Positions 33,626 to 44,860 are shown, counted from the first letter of the stretch. The stretch: 64,000 nt of DNA from Crocodylus rhombifer (GCA_038503035.1 JAVSML010024594.1:88367-152366); one strand, 5' to 3'. The notes: a model not told the origin generated them from the sequence alone. A program made the numbers and translations.

Positions 33626-34671
33626 GATTCTTCTTCTTTCCCCTCGCACCTCCTTCCTCCAAAGCACCAGAGACTGGCCACAACTGGAGATGGACCGTGG
33701 GAAGGAAAAAACACACCGGCAATGGTGAGGTGACGTCGAGACTTGTCTCTCCAATGGCTGGTCAGCGCAGCGCTGCTCATGTACTCAGATGTGCAGCTGA
33801 CAAGGAATTTTCCCCAGGCCATGGAGGAAGGGACAGTCGGTTTGAGTGATGTTCATTTTCTCTGATTTGGATTTCCTCTGCAGCACATGGGGCTTAAGCT
33901 CTGTAGGGTCACCTGGGCTTATCATCTCACATAACTATTCCATGCCATTGTAGAGGCCTTGGGCTTCTACAATTCCATGCCATTGTAGTGGCTCCTTGGT
34001 TTCTCCTGAAGCACAGAGACATTTAATGTCCCCAGAACTGAAATGCTTTGGTATAACTCAAGTTGTTGGGTTAAACAGTAGCATCTGGGGTAATTTAATG
34101 GCCTGTGATTACGCCGGAGTCAGGCTAAGCAATCTCATGGTTCCTTATGTCACCTCTATGAAAGCTTCACCACTGAAGCTGAATTTTCAGGGGCTCCAAA
34201 TGCATTGCCTCAGAGGCTTGCTGTAAAACAAGCTGCCACTGATATAATGATTACAAGGTACTGTGTACCAGTTCCATGAGAGGTAGCATGTCAGGAAAAA
34301 AAATTCAGTTTATAAAACAGCCAGGATGAAAAGCATGGGACAATATACACTCCAAAAGGTATGAAAAGGTAAAAATACTTCAAAGTATAATCCTCCCCAA
34401 GATGGCTCTCATCCTGGCATTTTGTTAAGCACACAAGAGCAGGGTGGAGAGAGGTTAAAACGTAAAGTCAACTATGGCACTGTCATTAATTCATAACAGA
34501 CTATGCCTGGAAGTGGAGGTTTGCTGGATTATGTACAGATACACCAAAGCATTAACAGTGACAGAGGCAAGTGCAGGTAGCATGGGACAGCTGCAAGAGC
34601 ATCACAAACCAAAAGCCACAGTCGCTGAAGCCCAGTGCTCACAGTGGGAGGCACTTCCCAACCAGCCATAC
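33626..34671. other. Intron; no other feature recognised
   Basis: A 25-bp near-duplicate (catgccattgtagaggcctt / catgccattgtagtggctcc, about 33,942 and 33,975) is the only local repeat noticed. Confidence 0.4.
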
Positions 34672-34800
34672 CTGAAGCTCTGCCTCCAGCGTGGTCACCT
34701 TCCAGGCAGCCTCTCTTTCCAGCTCTTCCATTGCTTGCACTAAGACTTCATTCTGGTCACTCAGGTCCATTACATAGGACTGGAGAAGCTTCACTTTCAT
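34672..34800 (-). CDS. Coiled-coil (leucine-zipper-like) internal exon, 43 codons
   Basis: This is the best-supported exon in the window. On the minus strand it starts after CTTTTTGCCTTTACAG and ends at CTTCAG|GTATGG. The 129-nt insert is open in one frame, phase 0 to phase 0. It begins MKVKLLQSYVMDLS and ends KVTTLEAELQ. Leucines fall at residues 6, 13, 20 and 27, and the alternate core positions are V10, N17, M24 and A31, a textbook two-stranded coiled-coil heptad including a core asparagine. The composition is rich in E, Q, K and L, unlike the flanking sequence. The first codon is ATG, but the acceptor directly before it indicates an internal exon, not a translation start. The protein is not identified. 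Partner exons are inferred at 63,058 and 27,923. Confidence 0.78.
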
Positions 34801-35104
34801 CTGTAAAGGCAAAAAGTAGCACCACCGTCAATTCCCACCCTTACCTGTATTGGGATATAGCCCACCAAACCGCACGGCAGGGGTCCCATGAACACAGAGA
34901 GATTGTCCCACATACAGGGAACATGAAATGAGATGTAGTAGCAAGAGGGTGAAACAAGAGAAGAGAACAGGAAGGAAGAATGAGGGCAGCAGTGACCAGA
35001 ACACAGCTCCACAGACACACAGGATATGCCAACGGGACAGTGATGTAAACCAGCAGGAGCTGGTAACGAAAACCAGCCAACTTAGGACATTCTAACAAGA
35101 GCCA

Positions 35105-35210
35105 AGAAGTGGATGGTCCTGTGGTCAGATGGTACTGCTTTGAGCAGGGGTTGGACTAGATGACATCCTGAGGTCCCTTCCAACCCTCATTTTTTATGGT
35201 TCGAAGTCCA
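35105..35210 (+). mobile_element. CR1 LINE 3' terminus
   Basis: gcaggggttggactagatga, catcctgaggtcccttccaa and ccctcattttttatgg, the same subfamily ending as the copy at 11,035-11,310. Confidence 0.85.
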
Positions 35211-35473
35211 TGAAATGAGGTTAGGAATCACTAGTGCAGACCCCCAACTCAGTTAATAGCCTCATAAACCAACTGATGTCATAGTCAAAGAAACATCACT
35301 GGCACCCAACAAATGGACCTGTGTTACACAGTATGCTGCCTGTGCTAACCCACTTCCAGCATGAGGGCATGAAGAACAAGCAAGCCCACGCTCCTCTTTC
35401 CTGTTACTGGTCGAGAAGCACTGCTCTAGAGCATGCCCAGTTCCACCCAGAACTGGAGCACACTGGCCAGGCA

Positions 35474-35556
35474 ACAGAAGGCAGACCACTGCAGGTCTCC
35501 CTTGCTCCCCGAGCAGTGAACAAGCCAGGCACACTCTCCACAGAGCACAGCTTTAA
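35474..35556. repeat. Segment repeated in inverted orientation at 36,284-36,370
   Basis: The two segments are about 85% identical over 83-87 bp when one is reversed: gcacactctccacagagcac here against the reverse-complement partner ctgtggagagtgtgcctggc there. Both can be read as a short peptide pattern CLACSLL-E-G. The family is unknown. Confidence 0.6.
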
Positions 35557-35558
35557 AG

Positions 35559-35862
35559 CAGCGGTGCTCAACCTTACAGCCCCGCAAGCCGGACGAGTGG
35601 TGCAGGGCTAGTCTCCAGGCCAGATCCTGCGGGTAGGTCAGTCTGCATCAGACCCAGCAGGGGGCAGCCTGCGGGGTCAGTCCACACGTGTGATATGGCT
35701 GTGCAGGGATGCCACACGTGGGTGTGATCTGCCACATGGGTGCCTCATCCAACCCACAGGTCTGAGAATTGGGGAGGAGGAAGGTGGGGGTGGGCACAGC
35801 AATTAATGCTGCCACCGCTTTCCCTGCCACCAAATTTCTGGCCCAGAGGAGCCCCAGGGGCC
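35559..35862 (+). mobile_element. hAT-type element, right end missing
   Basis: It begins cagcggtgctcaacctta, a hAT-like terminus. Its interior (gcaattaatgctgccaccg, ccaccaaatttctggccc) is shared with the element at 43,794-44,102. The right third of the family is absent. A CTCF-like core lies inside. Confidence 0.6.
35652..35669 (+). promoter_or_regulatory. CTCF-like core carried by a transposon
   Basis: acccagcagggggcagcc contains the CAGCAGGGGGCAG core in the hAT fragment. The match outside the core is weaker than at 30,652. Confidence 0.3.
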
Positions 35863-36371
35863 AGAGAATAAATTCAGAGAATAAACGATTCCACTCTCAG
35901 GAAGAGATCAATGGGATGTCACGTCACTGGGTGTTTCTAGTGGGATTCCGCCAGGGTCCCTAATGCCTGATGCTATTCAAGTTTCCTTGGTTGTTTATTT
36001 TTTTAAATCAATGATCCTGAAAGTCAATATCAAAATCACTTCTGATTATGTTCGCACATGATGCAAAGATTAGCAGGATGGTAAACCACCATGGGAACAG
36101 TTGCACAGAGTGACTGGACTGCTCAGCAAGTGAGGCCTGCTCCAACTTTGCTGTAATCAAAGCAGATCCCAGGTCACCCATCTGGGACAGTGATTCTCCA
36201 CCAGGGTGCCAGGGGATCCTCTGAGGCACTAGATCTTTTGAAGGGTGTCATGAGGAGTGAGGAGAAAAACAAGGCAGTAGGAGATTTAAAGCTGTCTCTG
36301 TGGAGAGTGTGCCTGGCCTGTTCACTGCTCAGGGAGCGAGGGGGAGCTGCAGTGGTCTCCCTTCTGTTGCC

Positions 36372-37707
36372 TCACTTCTATCCTGAGGAAGGTCTTTGAA
36401 AAAATTATCAAGGGCCACATTTGTGAGAGCCCTGCAGGGGAAGTGATGTTGAGGGCCAACATGGGTTCATGCCAGGCCGATCCTGCCTAACTAACCTGGT
36501 CTCTTTCTATGACCAGGTAACAAAGAGCTTAGATGGGAAGGAGGAAGTTGACGTCATCTTCTTGGACTTCCAGAAGGCCTTCGACACAGTGTCCCACCCA
36601 ATTCTGGTGGGCAAGCTGAGGGGCTGCAGCACCGACGAATGCACAGTCACATGGGTGGCAAACTGGCTCCAGGGGCGCACCCAGAGGGTGGTGGTGGACG
36701 GGTCGATGTCGACCTGGGAGGGTGTGGGCAGCAGAGTCCCCCAGGGCTCGGTCTTTGGGCCGGTGCTGTACAACATCTTCATCAGTGACCTGGATGAGGG
36801 TGTGGAAAGCACCCTGTTCAAGTTCACTGATGACACCAAGCTGTGGGGTAAAGTGAATACACCGGCAGGCAGGGACTGCATCCGGGCAGACCTGGATAGG
36901 TTGGAGAAGTGGGCTGATCTGAACAGGACGTGGCTCAACAAGGACAAGTGCAGGGTGCTGCACCTGGGGAGAGGGAACCAGCATTATGGTTATAGGTTAG
37001 GGGCTGACCCTCTTGGCAGCACAGAGGCAGAGAGGGATCTTGGAGTCAGGATTGACTCCAGGATGAATACGAGTCGCCAATGTGATGAAGCAATAGGCAG
37101 AGCCAACCGCACCCTGTCCTGTATCAACAGGGGCAGCACTAACAGACAGGTCTTGCTTCCCCTCTATGCGGCGCTGGTCAGGCCGCAGCTGGAGTCCTGT
37201 GTCCAGTTCTGGGCGCCGCACTTCAAGAGGGACGCGGGGAACCTGGAGAGGGCCCAGAGGAGGCCACTCATATGGTTGACGGCCTCCGTGGCCAGCCCTA
37301 TGAGGAGAGGCTGAGGGACCTGAATCTCTTCAGTCTCCAAGAGGAGACTGAGGGGGGATCTTGTGGCTGCCTACAACCTTATCAGGGGCCAGCAGCAGGG
37401 ACTCGGGGAAAGTCTGTTCACCAGGGCCCCCCTTGGGGTCAGCAGGAACAATGGCCACAAGCTGAGGGAGTATGATAGGTTTAAGTTAGATATTAGGAAG
37501 AACTACTTCACGGTACGGGTGGCCAGAGCCTGGAATAGGCTTCCCAGAGAGGTGGTGCTCTCACCTGCCCTGGACATCGTCAAGAGGACCTGGCTGGGGT
37601 CTTATGACCCCTGCCACCCCCAGTGCTCCTTCCTGCCCATGGCAGGGGGTTGGACTCGATGATCTGTCTAGGTCCCTCCCGACTCAGTGATCCTGTGATT
37701 CTATGAG
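36372..37707 (+). mobile_element. 5'-truncated CR1 LINE with reverse transcriptase
   Basis: The youngest-looking CR1 in the window. It starts inside ORF2 (LRKVFEKII region), runs through the reverse transcriptase and 3' UTR, and ends gactcagtgatcctgtgatt followed by ctatgag. About 3 kb of a full CR1 (promoter, ORF1, endonuclease) is missing, so it cannot be autonomous. Confidence 0.92.
36469..37314 (+). pseudogene. CR1 ORF2 reverse-transcriptase fragment, frameshifted
   Basis: The 281-codon open frame is the reverse-transcriptase core of a CR1 non-LTR retrotransposon, which copies its RNA into DNA at the target site. Visible motifs are FLDFQKAFDTVSH (motif A, first catalytic aspartate), PQGSVFGPVLYNIF (motif B) and FTDDTKLW (motif C, where CR1 elements usually have FADD; both aspartates are kept). 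The thumb and C-terminal segments ERDLGVRIDS and LVRPQLESCVQFW follow. Near 37,260 a frameshift moves the C-terminal coding sequence to another frame (YEERLRDLNLFSLQEE), and near 37,350 a second shift moves it again (AAYNLIRGQQQGLGESLF to REVVLSPAL). The upstream methionine is not a natural start, since the 5' end is truncated. It is non-functional. Confidence 0.9.
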
Positions 37708-38510
37708 ATGAACAGATAAACTAAGCAAATAAGCACAGCCCCTGCCTGGACAACCCCCCATCCCTGCTGCTCCACCCCTCTGCAAGGAGGTAAATCGCAA
37801 TCTAAAAAATTAGTTTTTGAAATTGGGTGTTACTCAGTTCACAGAAGTTATGGAGGGGGCCTTGGGTCCAATGAGGTTGAGAACCACTGATCTAGCAGCA
37901 AGACAAGCAGGTTATACCTTGGAATGAGATCCTGCACCCCGGAAAGCAGCGACTGGGAGAGGCCACAAGGTGACACAGTGGCAGGACTCATGGTGTCCCT
38001 GGATGTACAAGGAGGTAGTGAGTAGCAGGGAGGAGAAATTTCACCTCTGCATCATGTGCTGGGGAGACCAGTACTGGAATACTGCATCTGTTCTAGTGTC
38101 CATGTTTTACAAAGGATGCTGGAAAATTGGAGTGCAGAGAACAGCCATAAAAAATTGTCTGAGCACTGGAAAAAATGGCTTACAGTGAAAGACTATAAGG
38201 AGCTCAATCTGTTTAGCTTATCGAAAAGATCAAGAGATGACTTGATTACAACGTATAAGTACCTTCAGGAGAAGAAAATACCAGGTACTAAAAGGGCTTC
38301 TTAATCTAGTTGAGAAAGGCAGAACAAGATTCAATGGCTGCAGCTGAAACCAGATATGCTTAAATTAGAAATATGACACAAAGTTTTAACAGTGCATGCA
38401 ATTAACCACTGGAACAAGTACCAAGGATATCATGGGTTCTCCAACTCTAAAGGGCTTGATATCATGCCCTTGGCAGAAGTAGGATCATTACTAGAGTAAA
38501 TGGGAAATAT

Positions 38511-40324
38511 TTAATAGCCTATGATAGAAGAAGAAAAGGCAGAATGATCTACTGGTCTCCTGTAGCCGTATGCTACACAAAACAATGAACATGTTGCATC
38601 AGTACAGAGATCTTCACTCATTAGATAAGCAGGGATCATGCAACACTTTCAGAGCTGTAAGACTCACCCCAACCAGGGAGAAAGGTGCTGCCAAATCTTA
38701 CCACTGTATTACTTTTAAGTGGACTTGGTATCTCTGCCCGTTAAGACTGTCTGACACTTCCTATTTCAAGACCTCATTTTCAGTTGCTTATCAGTTTGTC
38801 AAACTCAACCAGCCAGATTGAAATCCTCCATGTAATATCGTCTGACTCAGCCAGTTGCTCTTGAAAAGTTTCAGTCCAAACCACTCAGTTGATTCTGAGA
38901 ACAAGGCCATAAAAAATACACCTAACAATTGGTGGCCATCATTTCTTTGAACAGTGCCAGCGTTCCCTTGCTTTGAAGCAGGAGCAGGCAGCCTACAGCT
39001 AGCCTTGCTTTTCTGAGGGAGGCTGCACATCAAGCAGACTTTTCCATAGAGCTCATCTCCAGTGATGCCCATACTCCTTTTCCTTTGGGCTGATATGCTT
39101 CATACTGAACTCCATAAGGTGTAATTTAGCCTCGTCCCTCCAGAGTATTGCTTTGCATTTACTAGCAGGGAATTCTGATACACACATCTTAATAGGACGT
39201 GGGATTTTTTTCTTGCTTTATTTCATGACACTCTTGCAGAACATGCCTATTTCAGCCTCTACACTGCCTCACACAGATGTTCCTTATCCTGCCTGCATAC
39301 ATCTCCTGAGCCACCAGAAGTAGGAGTGATGGTTTCTTGAAGGCTTTTGGCAACACCTGCATCTGTCTGCTTCAACTTGCTGTGCCTAAGTGAGCTAGGC
39401 TGCAGACCTGAGCAGCCACTGAGTGGGTGTTGTGGGATGGGGTATGAATTATGGATGGGTCAGCACAGACCCTGTGGCCCAGGCAGTTGGACTGCGCTGT
39501 CCCACTACCACAAAGGAGTGACTGAGCAGCTGGAGCCGATGGCTCCATGAGACGGCGACTGAAGAGCAGCCAGACAAGAGGGAGATGAGTGCAAGGCCCC
39601 AGCATGTGGATCCAAATGGACCAGCACGGAAAGCTTGACCGGGACTGTGACACTTCCTATGCAAATAGTTTTCATTTGGAAAACTCACCTCCTTGACTCT
39701 GCCGCACAGAGCACACACAGCTCAGGCAGGTCGGTTATGCACTTGGCTGCTTTACTGTTTCAATTACTTTACTATTTTCTGCAGAAATAAAACCTCCAGG
39801 GCTGCTATACAATAACACAGGTTAAAGCGGACCTCCCTGTCATGGATGACCAAATCCAGGGAGAGGAAAAGCAGAAAGCAGGAGGCTCCAGAGCTGCTTG
39901 AAAGCAGGGACTCTAGCAGAGCCCACACCGACCAGTGGGAGCTCACAGCATGTGAGGCGCAGCCAAGGGGGGTGTGAGCATGCTACTGCATCACCCCCGG
40001 ATCTGCCACTGCACTGACTGTTGCCCACCCACTCAAGATAACCACACAGAAAGCAAATAGCATCCCTCCCATCACACGCAATGAGCTGCGGCTTAACTTA
40101 GAACAGCGCCAGTCTTCTATATTTTTCTAGCTCAGGACCCCAGCATTCAGCACTCCCCGCTCTTTGCAATGGTGCTGCTGCTCCTCAGCCCAGCAGCACT
40201 CAGCTGCAGGGCCTTGCAGCAGGTCGGTGTCTGCTGGTCAAGGGAAACTGCTGCCATAGTGTTTCTGGCCACACAGTATAGGCAAACCAGTCACGCCTCC
40301 CAACCATCCTCAGAAGGAAGGTTT
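38511..40324. other. Intron; no feature recognised
   Basis: No supported exon. One strong minus-strand donor (GAG|GTGAGTTTT at about 39,689) lacks a convincing acceptor and frame. Confidence 0.4.
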
Positions 40325-40408
40325 ACACAGGGAGGATCCTGCCTTGAGCAGGGGGTTGGGCTAAATGACCTTGAGGTCCTTTCCAGCCCTGCCTTTCTGT
40401 GATTCTAC
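40325..40408 (+). mobile_element. CR1 LINE 3' terminus
   Basis: ggatcctgccttgagcaggg, gttgggctaaatgacc and ttctgtgattctac, a short CR1 tail. Confidence 0.8.
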
Positions 40409-41819
40409 GTGCATGAGTCCTGCTACTCTTAAACAGATGCAAACTTTGGAACTTCAGCTGCTCAGGGCAGTTGCACTGTCAGGAACCTGTACAGCTGTTC
40501 CTCCAGACTTCCTCCTTCCATACAACTCACTCCTTCTGGCTCAGCTATCCCTTGGTCATCAGGATAGAAAAGACGACCATTCACCGACTCACCTTCAGTA
40601 GACTTATCACAATGCCTACTAGTGACCTACTGCTAGCATTCAATGCAGTTCATGTGCAAGGCCCTGGTTTCTGGTCCAAGGGGTAACAGTGGAGCCAGTA
40701 GCCTCGATCATAAGTTAAAACATTCAGAAAAAATGTCCAACATAAATCTGGCAAATAGGTCTGGTAAATTGTACCCAGTCTGCCCCTCAGACTGGGATCT
40801 CTCTCTTCAATATCTGTCCACATGATCACAAATCTCATGTGCACCACACTCTTGTCTAGCAGCATCAAAAAATGCTAGCAGACTCCTCCCTCAAACCAGA
40901 GCAAATAACCCAGGTCTACTTTCCCTTTAACCAGCCTGTTAGTTTCATTATGGGAGCAAACAGATCTTCAGAGTATAGCAATGCAGTAGTCTTGATCCCC
41001 AGCTGCAAAGAAATGACGTATTTCCAACTGAACTATGACAGTCACCCATCAAGACCACATTATCTTCAGAATCACTGGATTCCAAATACAGTTTAAAATT
41101 CTGTCTTATTTCCAGAGGTTCATTGTCCATTGGAATAATCCTGCATTCAGCCCAGCTAAGAGCATACAGATACTTGACACCCAGCTGTATCAAGTTTGAA
41201 GACAACACTGGAAAAATATGGTATCGCCACAGTGAGGAATGAGATTTTTTCCATCTTGTTCAAAACCAGCCACGAACACCCCAGTGAAAATGAAGAATAC
41301 CTTTGAGATGTGTAGTGCAGGTCCCTCAGTGAACCGTCCCAAGACATTAAATGAATCACATGTTGTACATTTACTGGCCACGCAACAGCTTTACTACACA
41401 GTTGCAGTGGGAAAGATGCATTTCAGTCAACAAGTGCACACGGTGCAGAATTCAGTTGCATCATCTGATTTGGTCCAGGGAGCTGGAATACAAGTCTAAG
41501 AGCAATGAAAGTGGATGCTGGGGTACAGGGATACTCTTTGGGTTTATACCACAACAATTCAGAAATTTAAACTGCATGAACAGGAAAACTAGCTTTTTCT
41601 TTTACCATGATATGAAGTTATTTAAGAGGTCACCCCGGGAATACATGGCAACCTGATACCACAGAATCTAAGGATAAAAATTGCCGACACATTCAAGGCT
41701 TAGAGGATTTTTGCTACTGAATTGAGTGGCATGAGGATTTTACCCTAGATATAGAAAGGGTTTGCCAAGTCATGTCACCCATTTCCTTTTCAATGCAAAA
41801 CTGTTCTATGTTCTCCCAT
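40409..41819. other. Intron; no feature recognised
   Basis: This is AT-balanced sequence without repeat ends or supported exons. A minus-strand donor AAG|GTGAGT at about 40,590 has no plausible exon. Confidence 0.4.
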
Positions 41820-41984
41820 GCAATGTTAATGGACTCAGTGGGGTTTTCCATCATTTCCCTGGGCAAAATATTCTACAGCTTAATTAGTCTCACAAACTAT
41901 TTTCTGGTATTCACCCTACGTTTTCCTTTGCATAGTCTCCTCCCATAGCTCCCACTTGCACCTCTGTCCCCATTAGAAGCAATT
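41820..41984 (-). mobile_element. Old LINE 3' fragment, antisense (L2/L3 type)
   Basis: The plus strand reads tattctacagcttaattag, tctcacaaactattttctgg and tattcaccctacgttttcc, the reversed pattern of CR1/L3-type coding ends (the 'fixed by splicing' arrangement seen in many old copies). It is cut by the assembly gap. Confidence 0.45.
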
Positions 41985-41994
41985 NNNNNNNNNN
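41985..41994. other. Assembly gap (10 N)
   Basis: Ten Ns mark an unresolved join. The true gap length is unknown. Confidence 0.99.
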
Positions 41995-43139
41995 ACAGTT
42001 CTACTCAGAAAGTGACTTCATGACCAGAAGCCACGTTTATTAATCTGTCTGTGAGCACCACATCAGGTTTTCAAATCTTTTTCTACCCACCAGTACCTTC
42101 CACTCCCACAAACACGACTGTATACAGAAATGTATGCACACCTGTTCTCTGGGGCAACCCCCTCTCCTAACATGCAGTTCTGCCATCTTGCATATGAGAA
42201 TGAAGGGGGACGCAACCCACCAGCACAATCCACTAGGATCACTGGACCATCCACGTGCTTTCAGGGCAACCGTCAAGGTCCCCCTCCTCGTTCCTCTCCC
42301 CATTTCGGCTATCTGTGATGCTCACCCCTCGTGTGAGGCCAGCTTTGACTAGTCATTTTACCATGGTGGCTTCTGCAGAAGAGTTCACTCCCTTAGCAGC
42401 TGGTCAGCCAGTTCCGCCAGGCAAGGGTCCATCTCGGAGCAAAGAAACCTAACAGAACAAAGCCCCGTGTCCTCTTCCAGACACTGGGAGAAAAGTGCCA
42501 TCCTGTCCTGGCCCCAGCACAGCAGCCTGGCTCCTCTTTGCAGCAAGCTGCTCCCTTCACAGCCTCCTTCCTTCTCCCCCTTGCCTTCTCTTCCAGAGGG
42601 ACCCTTCTTCATTACCCGAGCATCCCACAGCTGAGCTTCCTTAATGGGGTGACTGTTCCTTCGTAAAGGGTCAGACCAACCTCTTACACCTGCCTGTCTA
42701 CTGATTTATTTTGGGGCAACACAGCATAATTTAGGTGTGTAAAAAACTATTCTGCAAACCTTTTTTGCCCTTTCTTACATCTGGACAAACTTCTATAAAT
42801 AATAATTCTGTACACATAAATATAGGGGTCATTCTATAAAACCTTCAATGGCTTACACACCTGTGACAAACTAAAACAACAATTCTTTTGATGCACAGAG
42901 TAAATCTGGCTCACTCAGCCTTAGTCTCCTGCAGGGTTGAGAGAAATACAAATTTTTGTGGTTTTTTAGTCACTGAAATCAGCAAAAGTGACTCTAAATA
43001 GACAGAGGATGCAGCCAGTTCAGCAATTACTCTGCTTTGCAGTGGGTAGGGATTTAATGCTCATCAGCATGCATCAGTCGATCAGCTGTAGCTTTCATCC
43101 GTTGCTCTTGTCCCACAGTAAGCAAAGCTAAACTCCAAC
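41995..43139. other. Intron; no feature recognised
   Basis: No exons or repeat ends are supported. Confidence 0.4.
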
Positions 43140-43205
43140 CATCTGAATGAAAAGGGGGTTGGACTTGATGACACCTGAGTTTTTTTCCAACCCTATCATT
43201 CCATA
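43140..43205 (+). mobile_element. CR1 LINE 3' terminus
   Basis: agggggttggacttgatgac, ttttccaaccctatc and attccata, a short degraded CR1 tail. Confidence 0.7.
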
Positions 43206-43793
43206 AAACAGGTAGTAAATTATTGTGGTTTACCTTGCACTTACAGCAGGTTAGAGCAGACAGGTGCAACCGTTCCAGCAGATTCTGCTGAAGAGCCGCA
43301 AGTCAGTCAGCTGGTTCCTCTCCACACCTTCTCAACTGGTGTAACTGTCTCGTCCCTCCATGCCCATGGGACAGCAGAGCTTCAGACTGAAAAAGCAGTG
43401 TTTTCATGCAGTCCCATTGCAAAGTACAACTGCACATGGCAAACACTCAGTAAAATGAAGTGCCCACAACTTCACAGTCACACAGGATGGCGTTGCTCTG
43501 GGAAGCCAGACAGGCATCATGGGGGGGCAGGGGGAGAAGCGCAGCACTTACAGCCTAAGAGACCCAAAACAGCTTCAACTACTTTCAGTAGGGGCGGGAG
43601 AAGCCCCATTCAGTGCTCCCCCAAATTTCACCCTTCCTTGCCTTCCGGCATGCCCTCTCCAAATGAGCCACATGCCCTATCCTGGGATTTGCGAGAGGAG
43701 CTTTCCCTGGCTGGACCTGGGTCTCTCCCCAGCTTCTGTAACTGGTGCACAAGTAGCAGTGCAGGCACATGCCTGTGGCATACCTGCTGTTCT
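43206..43793. other. Intron; no feature recognised
   Basis: This is unremarkable sequence with a poly-G patch at about 43,520-43,535. Confidence 0.4.
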
Positions 43794-44102
43794 CTGTGGT
43801 GCTCTCAACCTACAGCCAGTGGGCTGGCGCTGGCTCTGGCTCTGGCTCGCAGAGCCGTGTCATCCAGCCTGTGGGGCTCCCCCTGGGTCCACAAATTTGG
43901 CAGTGGGAAGTGGAGGCAGTGTGAATTGCTCCCAGGGCCATGGCAATTAATGCTGCCACCACTCTCCCACTATCAAATCTCTGGACCTGATAGAGCCCTG
44001 TGGTCTTGATGGCATGGCCCCGCACATTGGTTGTGCTGGGCGTGAGTAGGATCTGGCCCGCGGCACACAAGGCCGCAGGGCAGAGTAAGCTGAACACCAC
44101 TG
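43794..44102 (+). mobile_element. hAT-type non-autonomous element
   Basis: The left end ctgtggtgctctcaacctac and the right end gtaagctgaacaccactg are imperfect inverted repeats. The interior matches the 35,559-35,862 copy (gcaattaatgctgccaccac, ctatcaaatctctggacc). Flanking 8-mers match at only 4 of 8 positions, so the target duplication is eroded or the ends are slightly off. It carries a small ggctctggctctggctc simple repeat. Confidence 0.65.
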
Positions 44103-44149
44103 CCTATCCCTGTGTATCCCCTACCATCGGCACGGGGCACTGAAGTAAC

Positions 44150-44860
44150 AGTAAACAGTCATTGTAGAGATTACTTGCATCCATTTTTGAAGATCAATAT
44201 CACATTTGCTTTTTCCAATCCTTTGATACTTCTCCAGTTCGCCATTACTTTTCAAAAATAACTGTAATGTTTTGCTAAAGTCCATTAACTAATTTCTTTA
44301 GCACCTTGTGATGTATGTTATCTGGAACCAGTGGTCTACGTATAGTCAATTTTTCCACATATTCTCTTGACTGAATTTATCCCACATCTTTATCTGAAAG
44401 GTCTTCATTACTTTCCAATTGCCTGTACCACTTTTCTTTCTTTTCTTGGTAAAGGCTCATTTATAAAATAGTTCGGTAGCTCAGCCATTTGAGACTCCTA
44501 GTTGACTCTTCTTTTGTTAATGGATTTCTTTACTTTCAGTTCTCCCAATGTACAACTTAAGTAATCTGCTTTTCTTTCTCTTCGGCTCCTTGGCAGAATT
44601 TACTCAGCCTGCTTCACTGCTGCCACTCTCTTGCATGTGCATCATAAATGATTTTGAATATTACTGTTTCTCTCCCCATCTTCGTTTCAAATAAAGGTCC
44701 CTTTATACCTTCAAATCTTTGAGCTATGTTAGTCACTTCTTCTTTTCTATATTGTGCTTTATTAAGAAAAAGAAAACCTGTTCCTTTGTAATTATTATTT
44801 TGTATCCAGGTTCTTCCTGTCCATCCAGCCACCTTTCACACTGCTTCTTTGCAGTACCCT
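44150..44860 (-). mobile_element. Possible very old LINE relic, antisense
   Basis: On the minus strand, several hundred bases translate in one frame into lysine-rich protein-like text with only a few stops (for example GNWKVMKTFQIKMWDKF and GELEKYQRIGKSKCDI). This suggests a decayed coding sequence rather than random intron. No diagnostic reverse-transcriptase motif was recognised, so the family is open. Confidence 0.3.

Larger units (their letters stand above)
36188..37889 (+). mobile_element. hAT-type element carrying a nested CR1
   Basis: The left end cagtgattctccacc and the right end ggttgagaaccactg are terminal inverted repeats of the CAGTGGTTCTCAACC class. The flanking 8-mers atctggga and atctagca agree at 6 of 8 positions, and the second fits the NTCTAGAN target preference of Charlie-like hATs. 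Without the CR1 insert the element is about 365 bp and non-coding. Confidence 0.8.
35890..38510 (+). mobile_element. Decayed CR1/L3-clade LINE, split by a nested hAT and CR1
   Basis: The left part (35,890-36,187) holds GIPPGS-like motif B and DAKISRMVNH, matching the region after the YADD box. The right part (37,890-38,510) holds YWNTASVLVSMFYKG and KELNLFSLSKRSRDDLI, the following C-terminal region. The two parts are in correct order and orientation and are interrupted exactly by the hAT at 36,188-37,889. Stops and shifts show great age. Confidence 0.75.

Noticed and set aside
39689..39730. Strong minus-strand donor GAG|GTGAGTTTT
   Set aside because: No adequate acceptor upstream; the short frame contains CALCGRVKE with no known context.
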